Below are positions 53,651 to 64,000 of a stretch of 64,000 bases of DNA, piece by piece; positions within the stretch are counted from its first letter, which is position 1, and each line of letters opens with the position of its first letter. The DNA is from Isoetes taiwanensis (taxonomy: Eukaryota > Streptophyta > Lycopodiopsida > Isoetales > Isoetaceae), in contig JAJEKV010000059.1 in NCBI GenBank assembly GCA_021234155.1, forward strand, positions 2,808,182 through 2,872,181. The letters run 5' to 3'. The translations under genes and the position numbers were made by a program. The notes under the pieces were generated by a model, which saw only the letters and a list, made by a program, of their open reading frames with translations, was not told where the DNA came from and made no database searches.

Positions 53651-56600
53651 GATGGGCCTTGCATCTGGCTTGGTTGGAATAGAAAGTTGTTCCAATTCTT
53701 TCTTGATACCTCTGAGGTCTTTGTAGCTCCAAGCAAAGATGTGCTTGAAACGTTTGAATAGCTCAAGGGCTTGCTCCTTGAATGCTGGCGTGAGGTCGCG
53801 TGCCAGTCGAATTGGTTGATTGGTGCCAATATCGATTATGTCTACTGCAGGAGTTTGAATGTGTGGGATGACTTGATCATCTTGAACAGTGTGGGCGGGC
53901 TCATGAATTAGAACAGGGTGTTCTTGTTGACCGATGTTGAAGAATAGTGGGGTGCCACTAGTGATTGCTGTGGTATCTTCAGGAATAGGAGGAGCAGCGA
54001 GAGGTGCTGTCTCCTCATGGGGAACCAATGTGACGTTGTTACAAGGTGTCAGATACGGGTCAACTAGTGTTGCGATGCCTTTATCAATGTCCATGTCTTC
54101 CCATGGTTGATTGTACTCGGGGTAAGCCATGAGTGGCAAACCTTTGGCTTGTAACTGATATGTGTTGCAGACTTGTTCAGAGTCACTGTCTGATTCAGCG
54201 TGATCTACTGAGATGATCTGGCCCGTGGTCAGATCCATAGTGGCAGTTAGCTTGCCATCTGTGATAACAAGTTGGTCTGTGGCCCAATAGTGAATACTTT
54301 TAGCTTGTCTCAAAAAGGGTCGTCCGACTAACATTTCATAGTCTCCCGGATCTTCTCCTGCTCTCCAAACACCAAATTCCATGGTGAATTGTAGATCTCC
54401 TATGTTAACTGGGATAGGTTGTGTGACTCCTTGTGGTCGCGTGATGTGACCATTTGCAAGCTTGATATCATAAGGAGCAGAGTAGAGTTCCATGATGCCC
54501 AATTGCTTTCTGAGATTGTCCGTGATTCGGTTGACTGCGCTGCCACCATCAATCTGAACATGGTGAACAGCCTTTGGCCCACGTGTGCATGCACCGTGGG
54601 TGTCGAAGTGGCCACCGCATTCACAGGCAAAGCAGGTTTGGTAAAGTGTGCTCGAAGTGCTGGACATAGTTGTAATATAGTCGTAAGACTGAAAGGAATC
54701 TTGATTTTAGCAAGTTCTTGTTGAAGTTCAAGAGGAATTGCAGGTAGAGTTGGTGGATCCGTGGGTTGTTGTTGCTCAGCAATAGATGTCGCGACATTGT
54801 TGAGGAGTTCTACTTCAGCAGCAATGTTGAGCGCTGGTGTTGCAGACGTTGTGGCATTTGTAGTCGTGGCTTTAGACCGTGTGGTGACGTTGACAGACTT
54901 GAGTACCTTTCCTTCTGCGCGTTCTATGAGTTGGAGTAGACTGTTGCGAAGCTTGGGTTGAACGTGAGGAAGTAGTTGATCAAGATTGGGTTCAAAATGA
55001 ACAGATTTGGTTGGTGTATCCGAAGAAACTGTATCTGCTGCAAAGACTTGTCGCACAGGATGTTTGGAATGCTTGTTTCGTGGGGAATGAGGAAGAACCT
55101 CAATCCAGTTGGAAGACTCAAGACTTGTGTTGATCACATGATAAAGCTCTTCTTGGAGTTGATCATCCAGTTGTTTTTGAGTGGGCTGCTGCTGTCGTGG
55201 TTGTTGTTGCTGTGGTGGCTGTGGTGGCCGTTTGAGGACGGGGCGTGGCCCTTGTCGACCATTGGCTTCCCATACTTGAAATGGTGTAAGTCGCACGGTC
55301 GTGGTTTGATTTGTTCCCGGTATTTGGACTTGAACCTGAGGAAGTTGAGGACAATCAGCAGACTGATGGCCCCATTGGTCGCAGTTGAAACATTGTGATT
55401 TACTTGGATCAAAAGTGGAACGGGGAGGTCCACGCTGTGTTTGTTGTTGTTGCTGAGGTTGTTGCTGTTGTCGTGGTTGTGCTTGTTGTTTTTGTTGTGG
55501 TGTCTGCGTGGGTACTTTCTGCACTTGATGAACAAGACGGTGTCAATAAGGAGTAGGTCGTGGATTGGTACATTCTTCAGTGGTGTGATTCTGCATATTG
55601 CATCTTTTGCAATGGATCATGCTGTCAACAGAGTTGCATTCATTTGCCAGATGGCCAGGATAGTGGCAAATGGTACACCAGATGTGGTTTCGTTGGGGGA
55701 CTGCCGTGGAAGTCGTGGAAGTTCGCGTGGGTGGGACAGAGGGGAACGGTAGCATCGTGGGTTGATCACCACGTGAGGAAACATGAACCGAGTGGTTCAC
55801 TAATTCGATTGCCTCTTGTAGTGTCTTGAGTCGTAAATATTCGGTCATAAACCTGATGTGAGAGGGTAATCCTTGAAGAAACCAAACAAGTATTTGGCTC
55901 TAAGTGGGGAACTCTTTCAATTTGTTGACTAAAATTTGCAGTCTGTCTGCAAAGTCACGGGCAGATTCTCCAGGGTTCTGCTTGAGTGCGTTGAGATCGT
56001 TGAGTAACTGGTGATCGTCCGCAAGTGTGCCATAGTGAGAAAGAAAGGATATTTTCATCTGTGTCCAGTCTTGTCTCCAGTGGCTTTTGTTGGCCATTAA
56101 CCATTCGTGGGGTGCTCCTCTCAAAGTGGTCGAAAAGGTGTGGAATTTCAGTTTAGGATCAGAGTGGCCATTGAGATCTGCAAGGGACTCAAATTCATCC
56201 ATATGAGCCTGAGCACTCTGATCAAGGGGCTTACCTTTGTCATTGCCGAAAAGTGGATATTGTAGTTTTAAAGCATGTGTAGGAGTTGGCGCGTGAATAG
56301 GGGTTTGTACTTGTGGAAAAGAAAATACAGTGGGTTTTGGTGGTTGCATAGCTACAGAAGCTGGTATAGCTTGTGTGATATTAGTAAACAAAGGGACCGA
56401 AGCAGCAGTCGTGGGAACCAGAGTTGTGACAGGCATAAACAGCGTGTGGGGAACTGTTAAAGGAACAGACGGTAGGGGGATTGACAAAGGTGGAACCGGT
56501 GGCACAGGGGTTCCTAAAGAAAGATTACCAATAGAGAAAATATTTTGCAGATGTTCTAAAGAGAAGGGCGGCGGTTCCGCCGGTTGTTGTGTTGGTGACT

Positions 56601-56851
56601 CTGGTGGAGTGAATTCAAACGGTTGTGCAACAGCTTCCGGATAATGTGGTGAACTGGGAACAGAACAATGGCGAAAACCTTCTGGTGATGGCGGTCGCGA
56701 AAGTTGATTGGGTGTTGCTGGAACCGACTGTGCTCTTGGACAAGGCGAGGAGACAGTAGATCCCGAGTGGACATGAACATAGTCACGGGAGGCCTCGTCG
56801 AGACTCCGTTTGTTGTTGAAGATCTTCCGGTGTGAAGAATGGATTAAACAT
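53651..56851 (-). pseudogene. gag-pro: Gag-protease of element 2, multiply disrupted
   Basis: The ATG at 56851 (MFNPFFTPEDLQ) aligns with the start in element 1. The frame shifts near 56790. The gag core (LQYPLFGNDKG … LKEFPT) ends at TAG 55900-55902, where element 1 has CAG. A further stop, TGA, is at 55543-55545 where an Arg codon is expected. Zinc knuckles follow the order of element 1 (CTICHYPGHLANEC, CKRCNMQNHTTEEC, CFNCDQWGHQSADC). One base is missing near 54585, before the protease IDGGSAVN. The three disrupted codons of this element are consistent with C-to-T change. Not functional. Confidence 0.9.
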
Positions 56852-56877
56852 GGTATCAGATCGAATGTCAGAAAGAA

Positions 56878-56895
56878 AACCGGCAAGAGGCGCCA
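56878..56895 (-). other. Primer binding site of element 2
   Basis: TGGCGCCTCTTGCCGGTT starts one base after the LTR. Its first 16 bases equal the site in element 1, of the Asp-tRNA type. Confidence 0.8.
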
Positions 56896-56896
56896 G

Positions 56897-57502
56897 TGTT
56901 TGGGGCCGGGCACGGGACTGCCTGAGGGACAGACCTCTGTGAGATCCTTGAAGTCCAACAGGACAAATCCTGGAACACAATTGTCACGCGGGATTTTGCT
57001 AACAGAGAAAAGAACACAAAAACTCAGATAAAACAGCAATTGTAATACAAGTTGAGACACACAAAACACTTGTGAAGAACAAGCAATCCATTGATCAATA
57101 CAAGTGTACAATGAAGGCTCAAGAGAGCGCACAACAGGCGACCAGCATGTCTGCTCTGTGGTGAACACAAAAACACTCTGAACACTGAACCCTCCCGAAG
57201 GAGCAAAACTTCTACAATATATAGGGACACGGAGTGGCCTACGGGCCTGGATCTGATCTCCATCATGACACTGCATGCCCCACTACTTGGACACTCGAGC
57301 AGGAATCTGAGCTGTCCGAGGCCGTGCTAACAGAAAGGTAGTGGCCCACCGTGGGTCCTACCTTTGGATCTTCTGCTTCTTGGAGGAACTTTGACCCGCC
57401 GTGGCGCCTTGTGGATCCCTCTTCTTGGACACCGTGGCCAGTGGGGCCTCACCCTCATGCAGCAAGTATAGACCTGTGAGGTTGCCAGGCACAGGGCTAA
57501 CA
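56897..57502 (-). repeat. 5' LTR of element 2
   Basis: 606 bp, nearly identical to the 3' LTR. Visible changes include A/G at the GGGCAC(A/G)GGAC site, a one-base C insertion, and ACTGCTAC versus ACTTCTAC. It contains an orphan copy of the ORF3 C-terminus. Confidence 0.93.
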
Positions 57503-57507
57503 ATTTC

Positions 57508-57647
57508 TTGACAACTTAAAAAACAACATCAACAATCAACAAAACCACACACCCACAGCTCTACATGTAGGTTTCTCTGAAAAAAGTACATGTGGACCAA
57601 AAAAAACTAACAGTTTCCACAGTGGACCAAAAATTGGGGTCAGTGTG
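57508..57647 (+). repeat. 3' terminus of the outer transposon
   Basis: Matches 31310-31450. It ends GTGGACCAAAAATTGGGGTC then AGTGTG, the inverted form of the 5' terminus at 3753, followed by the TTA duplication. Confidence 0.85.
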
Positions 57648-57650
57648 TTA

Positions 57651-59185
57651 GCTCAAAAGTATGATGATCAGGTCCACAGTCATAGAGAGATACAAAATTT
57701 CCTAAGGTATATGACGCGACTGAATAGCTGAATCTGGTTCAAGATCATTAGCTATACATGAATGAGATGAAGCATCAAGATTTCTTAGTTCTTCCTCCCT
57801 CTCATTCGTTGGGTAATGGTGTTTAGATATTGTCTAAGCTCCATTGCTTAAAGAAGGGGGAAGGTGAATTGGGAAGTCATGATAGTTTAGCTCATGAATA
57901 TAGTGATTATTCATGCTTATTATTTCATGCTAATATTTGTTCCTTCCTCAAGCCTTCTTCATGGACGTGAACGCGACCAGAATTGGCATTGTAGCTGTAA
58001 GCTGTTCTAACACCCATTCCGCAGAGAATAGCTGCGCAAACTAAAAAAATGTGTCATTTGTAATGCCTGAGAAGATATAAAATTCTCCTGGCGTCTGACG
58101 TGTCGCGCCATTAATTACGCGTAGCGCGGTAAGGTGTTTTTTCAGTGTTCGATATATATGTGGTATAGTTTTTATGTGTCGACGTCTCGCGCGCTGACTC
58201 GCGCGTAGCGCGTTGTTGGATTTGTTTTGGAATTTCGTCAGTCAGTTATATGGATCGCGCAGAGAACGATTATGTATTCCTGAAAACTTTTTTACTGCTT
58301 ACTATTTCATGCCATAATATTTGTTCCTCATCATCCTCTCTGCTTTTCAGATTTCTTATGAACCTGCTGCCGAGGAGCACTCGATCAAAGTACCTCAACC
58401 ACTGAAGGACCATGTGCAAACAATAATGCAAACAATAAGATGATGACTTTGTGGGAGTCTCCATTTCATCAATACAGAGACAGAAATTCAGTTTTGAGGT
58501 TAAGGGGTTTAGAGTTGCCAGCCTTGTTGCTCTGGCTAGTGGACTGTGTTGAGATTATAGGAAAAGGGTTACACCACAGAGTACATCAGGCTGGAGAAAA
58601 TATTGTTCTTCCAGATGAAAATGACATTCCATCAACACCCCCTCTGGATGTAATGATACCAGAAAGGCCATACAACTTCATCAACTGGAAGAGAAAGTTC
58701 CGAGTGCTAACGACTGTAGAGATGAGACCATGCAAGCTATAAGAAGGGGAGACTGTGGTTGCCTAGACAAGAGCTTTGGTAGATTTATAGTACAAGAACT
58801 TGGGGAAGCCAGATCAATCTAGAAGGAGAAAACTCATGACGCTAGAAAAACATATATTTACAACATTATAGAACATGCATTTGGGAGATCCACTGATGCT
58901 AGGGACAGGGGATTTCTCGTTGACGGGAAATGGATATGCAGTAGGCATAATCAAAAGAAGGGTGCTCAAATAGGTTGGAATTGTGCCTCCCAATGTGTTT
59001 GAAATCACATTGTGGAATCACACACTGATAGTGTTTGGAATCACACAGTGTTGACCCAATTTGTGATGGATATTCCCTGCTGCACATTTCAAAATCATGG
59101 AACAATTCCAAATCTCTGTGAAGAATAAGGTTTTATTGACATTGGAGAAGTTAGCTGAAAAGAGAAAATAATGTACGAGGGTAAG
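57651..59185 (+). other. Right flank with unidentified exon-like fragments
   Basis: 57760-57905 resembles the left flank at 3620-3752. Two CGCGTAGCGCG motifs occur at 58100-58225. An exon-like piece after TGCTTTTCAG (58349) encodes ISYEPAAEEHSIKVPQPLKD, then stops. The frame 58440-58742 (DENDIPSTPPLDVMIPERPY) and the 58810-59110 region (TYIYNIIEHAFGRSTDARDR) look coding-derived, but I cannot assign a family. Confidence 0.4.
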
Positions 59186-59305
59186 TTCAGTGAAGGATAA
59201 TATCATTGTATTGATCAAGCCATTTAGGCCCCCAGGCCTCTATCTTTCAGTGAAGGATAATATCATTGTATTGATCAAGCCATTTAGGCCCCCAGGCCTC
59301 TATAT
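59186..59305. repeat. 60-bp tandem duplication
   Basis: Two consecutive near-identical units, each TTCAGTGAAGGATAATATCA … CCCCCAGGCCTCTAT, starting at 59186 and 59246. It lies just upstream of the b561 exon. Confidence 0.9.
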
Positions 59306-59375
59306 TTCTTGTTAAGGATAATATTTAACTCTTGATTGATTACTCCTATATTTGTTGTCTTCTCTTGAATATCAG

Positions 59376-60009
59376 AGGCATGGGGCAATCAACATAATAG
59401 GATGGGGAATATTACTGCCCATGGGAATTATGTCTGCAAGATATTTGAGGCCCTTTGAGTTTGCAAATACTGCCTGGTTCTACATCCATGGAACTTTTCA
59501 GAGTCTGGGATACATGTTTGGTTTTGTTGGTTGGGCAGTTGGTTTAAGACTTGGGAGCTATTCAAAAGGTGTGGTTCATCTTGAACATCGCAACATTGAG
59601 ACTACCATTTTTGCTTTGGCAACATTGCAGGTATATACAAGAAGGCTGTTACTGTTTTTTCAAACTCCCTGATGATGATTTCATTCAAGTGCCTCTTGAT
59701 TGTATTACAGATCATGTCATTGCTTTTAAGACCCAACAAGGATCATAAATTCAGGTGGTATTGGAACATATACCACCACACCATTGGATATGTGGCTCTC
59801 ATCTGCATCTTGGTGAACATATATGAAGGGTTTAACATCCTACGACCAGAGAAAAATGGCAGCATGCTTATACTGCTTTTGTTGTAATGCTGGCATTTGT
59901 TAACTTGATACTAGAGGCCTCGACTTGGAGATTATATCTGCAGAAATGGAAGACAGATAGTCAAAATCCTTCAAAGGAGGTTGATGAACAGGCTCACATA
60001 TGCTCGTAG
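59376..60009 (+). CDS. Cytochrome b561 domain protein, 3' part, one frameshift
   Basis: Two exons, 59376-59630 and 59711-60009. The ATATCAG acceptor, GCAG|GTATAT donor and TATTACAG acceptor keep the frame (TLQ|IMSLLLRP). The protein has RHGAINIIGWGILLPMG, SARYLRPF, WFYIHGTFQSLGY, HRNIETT and DHKFRWYWNIYHH, the membrane helices and His residues of the b561 fold that carries electrons from ascorbate across membranes. This form is typical of plant DOMON-b561 (AIR12/CYBDOM-like) proteins, but I see no DOMON domain upstream. In exon 2 the frame shifts by one base in GAGAAAAATGG, after ILRPEK. The shifted frame WQHAYTAFVVMLAFVNLIL runs to TAG at 60009. Either a recent pseudogene or an assembly error. 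Confidence 0.8.
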
Positions 60010-61845
60010 ACAAGATGCTGTGTAATGTAACACCAGTTTAGATGGTCTCAAGAGCCACCTTTTGCTTGGTTTGAATTTTTTGGAAAAATTGATCAATGTC
60101 TTACGTTCTTGTACATCCTCCTTGCAAGGAATGCGATTGTTTAAATCTTGATGATGTGACAATGAACCCTGGGTATAATTAAAATCACTTGTCACAACTA
60201 TAAATACACGTCCTATAAAAATTAATTTGCAATGGGCGACAAAATATTATTTTGTAACGTGTGACAAAATATAATTTTGTAACGCGCGACAAAATATAAT
60301 TTTGTAACGCGTGACAAATATAATTTTGTACACGCGTTATAAAATTATATTTTGTCGTGCATTACAAAATATAAATTTGTAATGTGTTATAAGTGGTTCA
60401 TCGTTAGTAACGCGTCACAAATCGCCTTTTGTGATGCAAATAAAAAAATACTAATTAATGTATTTTCCGTTACAAAAGGCTTTACAAACTACATTATATT
60501 CTATTAGTGGGATTTCTCTATATCTATACATTTCTAAGTTCCGCAAGTATGCAATTCGGACAGCAGTACCCCAGAATTGCATATAAATCGATGAAATAGG
60601 ATTTCAGAATCCCAGTGAATAGAAGACAATACAAAGATAATGCTTGACTCCACTTTTAAAATATCAGATTACTGACCAGTAGTCGTCATGACAACATGAA
60701 TGCTTGGAAAATGCCCAGACTCAAGCTGTAATCCTATCAGGAGCTGAAAGGCACCAAATCAATCCAGAATTGTTGCTGTTGGGCCGGTAATGAACCTAGG
60801 AGATAGAAATCGAAACTCTTGAGCGAGTCCAATGTAACAACAGGTAGATCGGCAGAGGGAAAGCTGCTTGAGAGCAGTTGGAAGAGAAGCCAGAAGGCGC
60901 TGGAAGAGAAATATCGCCAGACATGAAGAAAGAGGCTTGTAATGTTCACGTACAAGCTTTAATGGCGGACGTACGCTATTAAAGATGCGTATCAATGTAC
61001 GCTAATAGGAAGCCTATGAAGGTGAAGTAACTTTTAGGGCGCGCCCACGTTTGAAATTTTAAATAAGATTATCCCGCCCGCGTCGGTTTCTTGCACGTGT
61101 TTTCAATCTCCCGCCCATTACAGCATTCGTTTCTCATTTAGTTCATTCTTGGCTCACTCTTCTTGCTGGCGCCTAGAGAAAACACAAGAGCTCCGTGTCC
61201 AGCGCTGGATCAAGCGTCCACGTCCCAGGTATCTACTGTCAGAATGTAATTCACACTCGACTTTCATTAACACAATTTTGTGGGTTACATTCGAATAGGA
61301 TTAATGGACTGCCATCTTGCAAATCATCCCTCACCAAGAACACATGCAGGAGTAGACACATAAGGAGAATTGGCAAAAAAAAAACTTGCTTAAAGAGGTA
61401 TGAGACTTCTATCCACATCCATCTACAAATAGCATTTCTATGTATGAAATAGTTTAGTATCAAAAGGCTAAATGCATAGATGCAAAGTGGAAGTTGCTTG
61501 AAGATATTATCACAGACTCAGGGAACAACATATATATTATAGAATAGCATTAGAACTTATACAGTAGCAGCATCACCCATCATTAGTAGGATGACCTCCT
61601 ATCCTCTCAATTTCATATCTCCCACGGGAAGGAATCCACTCCAGAAAGATTACAACCTAGTGGAGATAAGAAGGTGGCCTAGAAGGGTTTCTGACTTCCA
61701 TAACAAGCTAGTCTTCCAAAGGAATACCCCTCTGTTGAGCTCTGTGAAGGTCTCCATGACTCATCTGGCGGGTTATGGAATTAATATTTTCAGGATCAGG
61801 AAGCCGATACGTCAACGGTGCCGCTCTAAATCTTGCCATCAGAGA
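60010..61845. other. Non-coding stretch downstream of the b561 gene
   Basis: Apart from the AT-rich repeat at 60230-60420, I see only short frames. Around 61080-61230 a C/T-rich stretch ends in CCCAG|GTATCT, which could be a short 5' exon. A plus frame at 61591-61881 has no recognisable family. Confidence 0.4.
60230..60420. repeat. AT-rich tandem and inverted repeat (ACGCGYGACAAAATATAATT)
   Basis: About four direct units of the type GTAACGCGCGACAAAATATA are followed by inverted ones (TATATTTTGTCGTGC, ATTTGTAATGTGTTAT), so the block can fold on itself. It resembles the core of a MITE, but terminal repeats with a target duplication were not found. Confidence 0.7.
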
Positions 61846-64000
61846 CCACGGATTAGATGTGAAAGTACCTGCAACCTGTAAACCAAGCCCTGCTTTGAGC
61901 TCAGCGCTAGCACAATCTGATTCCAGAGAAATGATTTCGTTACACTAATTTATAGGTCCCGCGCCGCGCGCGTGCAGTTTTAGGGTTTAGGGTTTAGGTT
62001 TTAGGGTTTCAATTTTAGGTAGTTTCTTCTGTTTTGACGTGCCGCGCAAGGAGTCGCGCGTAGCGCGTTGGTTGGCTTTCTCATATATATTCAACATTGA
62101 TTAAACTTTCATGTGTGTCGCGCGCGGAGCCGCGCATAGCGCGTTGTTGGCTTTCTTTTATATTTTCAACAATGTCGATCAAACTTTCATATGTATGTAA
62201 CTTTCATTGCCGAGTAACTTTCAGGATTGTACTTCACTCTCAAATTCAACAGTTTTCTCGGTTACCTTTTGAGATTGAGTTCCTCTAGATCTGCAGTTTT
62301 CTTTACCGAATTTGTGTCTATTTTGCTTCTATCCCTGGTTTTTATTTCTAAAGTGTTCTCTGCCCCTTCTCTGCTCGTAACTTACCTATTGCATTCCACA
62401 GATTCTTGAATAAACATTGTTACAGTGGTCTGTTCTTACATATTCTTGAATGAACAGTTCACAGTGGCCTATTCTTAAATAAACATTTTAGAGTCTACAG
62501 ATTCAAACTATGATCTTCATATTATACCAAAATTTTGTCCATTGGACATTTTTACAGAAAAGTGTTTACAAAATGGTCTTTCTCAGACCAACTATGGACA
62601 TAGATACATTGGATCAGGCTAAACAAGAAAATGTGGCTAGTAGACACCTAAGCTCAACGAGTCGCCATCCACAGCTGCTTGAAAACAGTCTTTCCCCCAT
62701 CCTGCACGAATTTCTGCTCCAGATAGCGAACTTCGGCCTGTGGTGCTCGCGCGATCCATTTTAAGACGCTGCACGAGCACTCCACTCCTTTTTCCTTCAT
62801 AATATGTGCTTCCCGGCAGCTGAAAGGCGCCACAACACTCCAAGCCATCATCCTTCTTCTTCCTTCATTCTTCTTCCTTCTTCTTCTTCCTTCATGAGCT
62901 CGGCATCCTCCTTCTTCTTCCTTCATTCGCGCCATCCTGATTCCTCCTTCTTTCCTTCGTTCCTCATATTTATAGCTTAATTCATTAAGTCTGATTCCTA
63001 CATAGGGGATTCTAACATTAAGTCTGATTCTTAATTGAGTACGATGAATTTCTAAAAAGCTGTGTCGGGTTATTCATCGTACTATTTCTTATTTATTAGC
63101 TTGCTTTTAATTAATTCATTCTTCATTATTAGGATGCTTTTGATTAATTCGTTCTTCTTTATCTTTATTAGGATGCTTTTAATCATTATTTCTTTTTCAT
63201 TAGGTTGCTTTTAATTAATTCGATGGGTTTCTAATAATCTTGAATAATTAAATTCTTCTCCTTTTATTTTTCCATTTCCTTGTGGCTATTTTCATATTGC
63301 AATGGTTGTAATACCTTTATACTTTTGTTTATATATCCCTTCTTTTTTTAAATAATGATTTCTGAAGAAGTATCCAGGTGATCCTAATGTGACCCTCGCC
63401 GCTACTATAATAATTTATGACATAAGTATTTTCATTAGTAAATGAGAATGTTTCGTAGGGCTTTGTGTGCCTTACGAAACTTCGTATTCTTCGAAGTCGA
63501 CGGTAACTATCTATAATTCGCTTGATTTATTGATCGCCACATGGTCAAGCTTGATCACATTAACACAAATGCTCTTTACAAGTGCTCTTCATAAATCACT
63601 TTTGAATAGCATTTGTGTTGATGTGTTATAAGCTTGACCATGCGGCGATCGATAAATCAAGCGAATTATAGATAGTTGCCGTCGACTTCGACGAATACGA
63701 AGTTTCGTAAGGCACACAAAGCCATACGAAACATTCTCATTTTGTAATAAAAGTACTTATGTTATAAATTATTATAGTAGCAGCGAGGGCCACATTAGGA
63801 TCACCTGGATACTTGCTTAAGAAATTATTATTTAAAAAAAAAGGAATATATAAAACAAAAGTATAAAGGTATTACAACCAGATTGTTGTGCATGAATGAG
63901 GTGAAGTATCAATAATCTTTCTTTCCCCTCCTCTTTTGGGTAATGGTGTTTAGATATTGTGTAAGATCCATTGCTTAAAGAAGGGGGAAAGGTAGATTGA
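61846..64000 (+). repeat. Right copy of the >2-kb direct repeat, truncated by window end
   Basis: Collinear with 1573-3733. It includes the TTTAGGG repeats (about 61979-62010), the CGCG motif pairs (62040-62150), the pyrimidine tract (62860-62930) and the foldback (63303-63880). It probably continues beyond the window. Confidence 0.9.
63303..63880. repeat. Large foldback, second copy
   Basis: The same TGGTTGTAATACC … GGTATTACAACCA foldback as at 3031-3608, with only a few base differences between copies. Its arms remain largely complementary. Confidence 0.85.

Larger units (their letters stand above)
46470..57502 (-). mobile_element. Ty3/gypsy LTR retrotransposon, element 2, degenerate
   Basis: LTRs are 46470-47075 (3') and 56897-57502 (5'), with target duplication ATTTC (46465-46469, 57503-57507). 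The unoccupied site survives in the inner transposon near 31305. Layout is as in element 1, with clearly diverged coding sequence of the same lineage. Lesions: frameshifts near 56790, 54585 and 52965, stop codons at 55900, 55543 and 49766, and RT active site FQEH instead of FQDD. The LTRs show only about eight differences in 606 bp. Confidence 0.95.
3753..57647 (+). mobile_element. Outer CACTA-like giant transposon, interrupted by nested insertions
   Basis: The 5' terminus is CACACTGACCCCAATTTTTG and the 3' terminus is its inverted form, ending GGTCAGTGTG at 57647. The element is flanked by TTA at 3750-3752 and 57648-57650. Joining the flanks gives a sequence resembling a paralogous site at about 57760-57905 (…CATGATAGTTTAGCTCA…), so the boundaries have empty-site support. 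A 3-bp duplication and termini beginning CAC fit the CACTA (EnSpm/CMC) superfamily, though CACAC is not the classic CACTA start. Removing nested insertions leaves about 14-15 kb. No TNP2-like transposase was seen, so it is probably non-autonomous. It carries minisatellite arrays, captured exons and repeated blocks. Confidence 0.75.

Noticed and set aside
55134-55535. 133-codon minus-strand ORF rich in Asn/His
   Set aside because: Alternative frame of the Gln-rich gag linker (CAA/CAG repeats read out of phase).

Overview
The window is nuclear DNA of a land plant with a large, transposon-rich genome. The evidence is Arabidopsis-type TTTAGGG telomere-like repeats in dispersed DNA, GT-AG introns, a plant cytochrome b561 gene, captured pieces of a beta-carbonic anhydrase and of a plant-specific RNA polymerase IV/V largest subunit, and two non-chromoviral Ty3/gypsy elements with an Asp-tRNA-type primer site. 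I cannot fix the species; a fern or other large-genome vascular plant is only a weak guess.

Almost all of positions 3753-57647 reads as one stack of nested insertions. The outer layer is a CACTA-like DNA transposon (3753-57647) with termini CACACTGACC...GGTCAGTGTG and a TTA target duplication; a diverged paralogous unoccupied site lies at about 57760-57905. A second member of the same family (4962-31450) sits inside it with its own AGA duplication. Without later insertions each is about 15 kb. Both share a plan: AT-rich 5' end, captured exon fragments, a 19-bp GGAGCCTAGGTGGCATGTT minisatellite, repeated unidentified blocks, a second long minisatellite array, and a conserved 3' end. I see no transposase in either. 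Captured fragments include a TFIIIA-like zinc-finger gene, beta-carbonic anhydrase with introns, and the RPB1-like subunit of Pol IV/V.

Later insertions: Ty3/gypsy element 1 (16282-27293, minus strand, TSD GCAAG) in the inner transposon; Ty3/gypsy element 2 (46470-57502, minus strand, TSD ATTTC) in the outer one; a 2.67-kb element with CACTAG termini and TTAA duplication (36532-39198); a 247-bp MITE (42910-43156); and a polyadenylated retroposed sequence (44696-46394). Empty sites in the sister copies support several of these.

The two Ty3/gypsy elements share an unusual layout, in element order: LTR, Asp-type PBS, gag-protease, one in-frame UAG, RT-RNase H-integrase, a small gene on the OPPOSITE strand with its own TATA box, a poly(A) tract, a ~1,070-1,090 codon coiled-coil ORF3, and an LTR. 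ORF3 runs through the polypurine tract and ends inside the LTR. The UAG lies at the same codon in both diverged copies, and the antisense ORF is conserved mainly as protein. Element 1 has an intact gag-pro-pol apart from the UAG; element 2 carries at least seven inactivating changes.

Outside the stack, the left flank (1573-3733) and right edge (61846-64000) are a nearly identical direct repeat over 2 kb long containing a large foldback. Between 57651 and 61845 lie gene remnants, the clearest being a cytochrome b561 domain (59376-60009) with a one-base frameshift and no recognisable DOMON part upstream.
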